From assembly GCA_945871905.1 (NCBI GenBank), contig CAMBXL010000004.1, positions 1 to 64,000 of the forward strand: DNA of 64,000 nt, written 5' to 3'. Both the position numbers and the translations under genes were made by a program. The notes under the pieces are model-generated. The model ran no database searches and had not been told where the DNA came from. It saw only the letters and a list, made by a program, of their open reading frames with translations. Origin of the DNA: Chitinophaga pinensis (GTDB lineage Bacteria > Bacteroidota > Bacteroidia > NS11-12g > UBA955). Positions 62,484 through 64,000 of this stretch are shown in pieces (positions within the stretch are counted from its first letter, which is position 1; each line of letters starts with the position of its first letter).

Positions 62484-63839
62484 TTAGCTTCTTTTTAAAC
62501 CGTATTTATCTATTTTGTTGTAAAGGTGACTTCTTTGGATATCAATTTCAACCGCTGTTTTAGCCACATTCCAATTGTTTTTTTTCAATTTAGCATCCAA
62601 AAACATGGCTTCAGCAAAATCTTTAAAATCTTGGAATTTATCGTGTTTGTCAACAAATAAATTATTGGTTTTTGAAACAGGAGTGGAGGGATTACTGTAT
62701 GCAATAACATCGTCTTTAGTTATTTTAGAATCAGACAATATCACCAAGCGCTCAACTACATTTCTTAATTCTCTTACATTCCCCGACCAATTAACATTTT
62801 TTAGTTCATCCAAAGCGTCAGAGGCAAAGGATTTTTTAACCCCGTTTTCTTCGCATATTTCTTTTAAAAATTTCTCAGCAATCACAGGAATATCGTCTTT
62901 TCTATCGTTTAAAGAAGGAACATGAATAACAATAACACTTAAACGGTGGTATAAATCCATTCTAAAGTTGCCTTTTTCAATTTCTTCAGGTAAGTTTTTA
63001 TTTGTTGCAGCTATAATTCTAACATCGACAGTAACCGATTTGTCGCCACCCACTCTTTGCAAAATGCCCTCTTGAATGACTCTTAACACTTTAGCTTGTG
63101 CAGACAAGCTCATGTCTCCAATTTCATCAAGAAATAAAGTACCTCCATGCGCCTGTTCAAACTTTCCTATTCTTTGTTTTATAGCAGTTGTAAATGCCCC
63201 TTTTTCATGACCAAAAAGTTCACTTTCAATCAATTCACTTGGAATAGCGGCACAATTTACCTCGATAATGGGAGCATTAGAACGATTGCTTTTTTCATGT
63301 ATCCAACGGGCAACCAACTCTTTACCACTTCCATTTTCACCAGTTATTAATACCCTAGCATCCGTTGGGGCTACTTTTGCGATGGTATCTTTTATTTTTG
63401 AAATTGCAGGTGTATCACCCACAATTTCTCTGGTTTTTGAAATTTTACGTTTCAAAACTTTTGTTTCAATCACCAAGTTGTTTTTGTCAACAGCATTGCG
63501 GAGTGTAATTAAAAGTCTGTTTAAATCAGGCGGCTTGGAAATGAAATCATAAGCCCCTTTGCGAACTGCTTCCACTGCTAACTCTATGCTACCATGACCC
63601 GAAATTAATATAAAAGGGGTTTCAGGTGTAATTTCAGTTGCTTTAGCCATCACTTCCATGCCATCCAAACCAGGCATTTTTATATCACATAAAATGGCGT
63701 CATATGTATGTTCTTGAATCATTTCTAGCCCTTTCTTACCATTTTCGGCAATATCAACCTGATACATTTCAGTCGTCAAGATGTTGGACAAGGCATCTCT
63801 TATTGGTTTTTCATCATCTATTACAAGTATATTGGGCAT
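62484..63839 (-). CDS. Sigma-54-type NtrC-family response regulator
   Basis: A 451-residue regulator: receiver domain (about 1-120) with phospho-acceptor Asp52 in LCDIKMPG, AAA+ domain (about 140-370) with Walker A TGENGSGKE and Walker B GTLFLDEIGDM, and a C-terminal Fis-type helix (about 410-450, NNWNVAKTAVEIDIQRSHLYNKI). The sigma-54 contact loop reads GAFTTA in place of GAFTGA. No sensor kinase gene is beside it in the window. First gene of the leftward unit with the Sua5-type gene. Confidence 0.92.
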   Translation of the reverse strand: MPNILVIDDEKPIRDALSNILTTEMYQVDIAENGKKGLEMIQEHTYDAILCDIKMPGLDGMEVMAKATEITPETPFILISGHGSIELAVEAVRKGAYDFISKPPDLNRLLITLRNAVDKNNLVIETKVLKRKISKTREIVGDTPAISKIKDTIAKVAPTDARVLITGENGSGKELVARWIHEKSNRSNAPIIEVNCAAIPSELIESELFGHEKGAFTTAIKQRIGKFEQAHGGTLFLDEIGDMSLSAQAKVLRVIQEGILQRVGGDKSVTVDVRIIAATNKNLPEEIEKGNFRMDLYHRLSVIVIHVPSLNDRKDDIPVIAEKFLKEICEENGVKKSFASDALDELKNVNWSGNVRELRNVVERLVILSDSKITKDDVIAYSNPSTPVSKTNNLFVDKHDKFQDFKDFAEAMFLDAKLKKNNWNVAKTAVEIDIQRSHLYNKIDKYGLKRS

Positions 63840-63855
63840 AGCAAAATTGTGTATT

Positions 63856-63863
63856 CAAAATTA
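63856..63863 (-). promoter_or_regulatory. TAATTTTG -7 element for the NtrC-type gene
   Basis: Exact TAnnTTTG on the minus strand, 16 nt before the ATG at 63839. A TTG lies about 22 nt upstream. Confidence 0.45.
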
Positions 63864-63864
63864 T

Positions 63865-63905
63865 ACAAGTTTACAAGTTCCGTATCAACAAGTTTTATAC
63901 AAGTT
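63865..63905. repeat. Four copies of ACAAGTT upstream of the NtrC-type gene
   Basis: Copies start at 63865, 63873, 63888 and 63899, just upstream of the -7 element. A cluster of direct 7-mers here could be a binding site for a regulator. Copy spacing is 8, 15 and 11 nt. Confidence 0.45.
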
Positions 63906-64000
63906 GAAATTAGGATTTTAATAAAAACAAGCAACGATGTTTTAAAAAAATATCACTTTATAAAAAAGACTTTTGGAAACAAATACTTAAAGTATTATTT

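Overview
The window comes from a low-GC member of the Bacteroidota. The signs are TAnnTTTG-type -7 promoter elements without purine-rich ribosome sites, a PorX regulator beside a type IX secretion (T9SS) plug protein, two very large exported proteins that end in T9SS sorting domains (one type A, one type B), a bacillithiol-pathway deacetylase, and several Bacteroidota-only families (DUF5916, DUF4294, DUF6132). I cannot resolve the family or genus. No rRNA, tRNA, CRISPR array, integrase or insertion sequence was seen. Most of the window is ordinary chromosomal core. No gene-free stretch exceeds 300 bases; the longest, 59699-59976 (278 bases), holds only one promoter.

Layout. 1-4.9 kb: end of prfB, a TPR-like lipoprotein, HMG-CoA lyase, a leftward ruvX-def-hypothetical-cyclophilin operon, and lysA. 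4.9-8.2 kb: a leftward giant GloVer-repeat T9SS client. 8.3-21.9 kb: a reduced-sulfur oxidation island (details below), interrupted only by leftward fhs. 22-28.8 kb: a MuiA-family gene broken by one stop codon, two unknown membrane proteins, umuDC, an unknown small protein and a truncated SulP transporter. 28.9-36 kb: DUF5916 protein, then dapB-lepB-histidine ammonia-lyase-DUF58. 36-41 kb: ABC-F ATPase, T9SS plug, porX and a tiny basic protein. 41.1-47.4 kb: sugar-phosphate isomerase, FAH-family hydrolase, dprA, rnr, polyprenyl synthase. 47.5-52.4 kb: a small coiled-coil gene, then mtaB-lgt-DUF4294-bshB1-LEA. 52.4-64 kb: a class IV aminotransferase, a 2125-residue PKD/GEVED T9SS client, a small unknown, leucine dehydrogenase, Sua5-type synthase and an NtrC-type regulator.

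The sulfur island is the most interesting part. It holds a TauE/SafE exporter with sulfide:quinone oxidoreductase; two YeeE-type half transporters with a TsdA-like dihaem thiosulfate dehydrogenase, a DsrE-like protein and a Tat-exported SoxB-like hydrolase; an OprD-like porin; a Crp/Fnr-family regulator; and a persulfide-dioxygenase/rhodanese gene with a secreted rhodanese, a TPMT-family methyltransferase, two tiny Cys-containing membrane proteins and thioredoxin. The four rightward transcription units are each preceded by a 14-bp near-palindrome of the form GTAAC-N4-GTTAC. In all four the first base lies exactly 36 nt upstream of the first base of a TAnnTTTG-like element, which puts the operator centre near -41. 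I infer a regulon under class-II activation, most likely by the Crp/Fnr protein encoded at 18078-18722. SoxXAYZ partners are absent from this window.

Start codons were re-chosen wherever an upstream TTG or GTG merely extended the frame. Three genes (TPMT-like, dprA, rnr) appear to start with TTG because an in-frame stop lies just upstream and no ATG is available.
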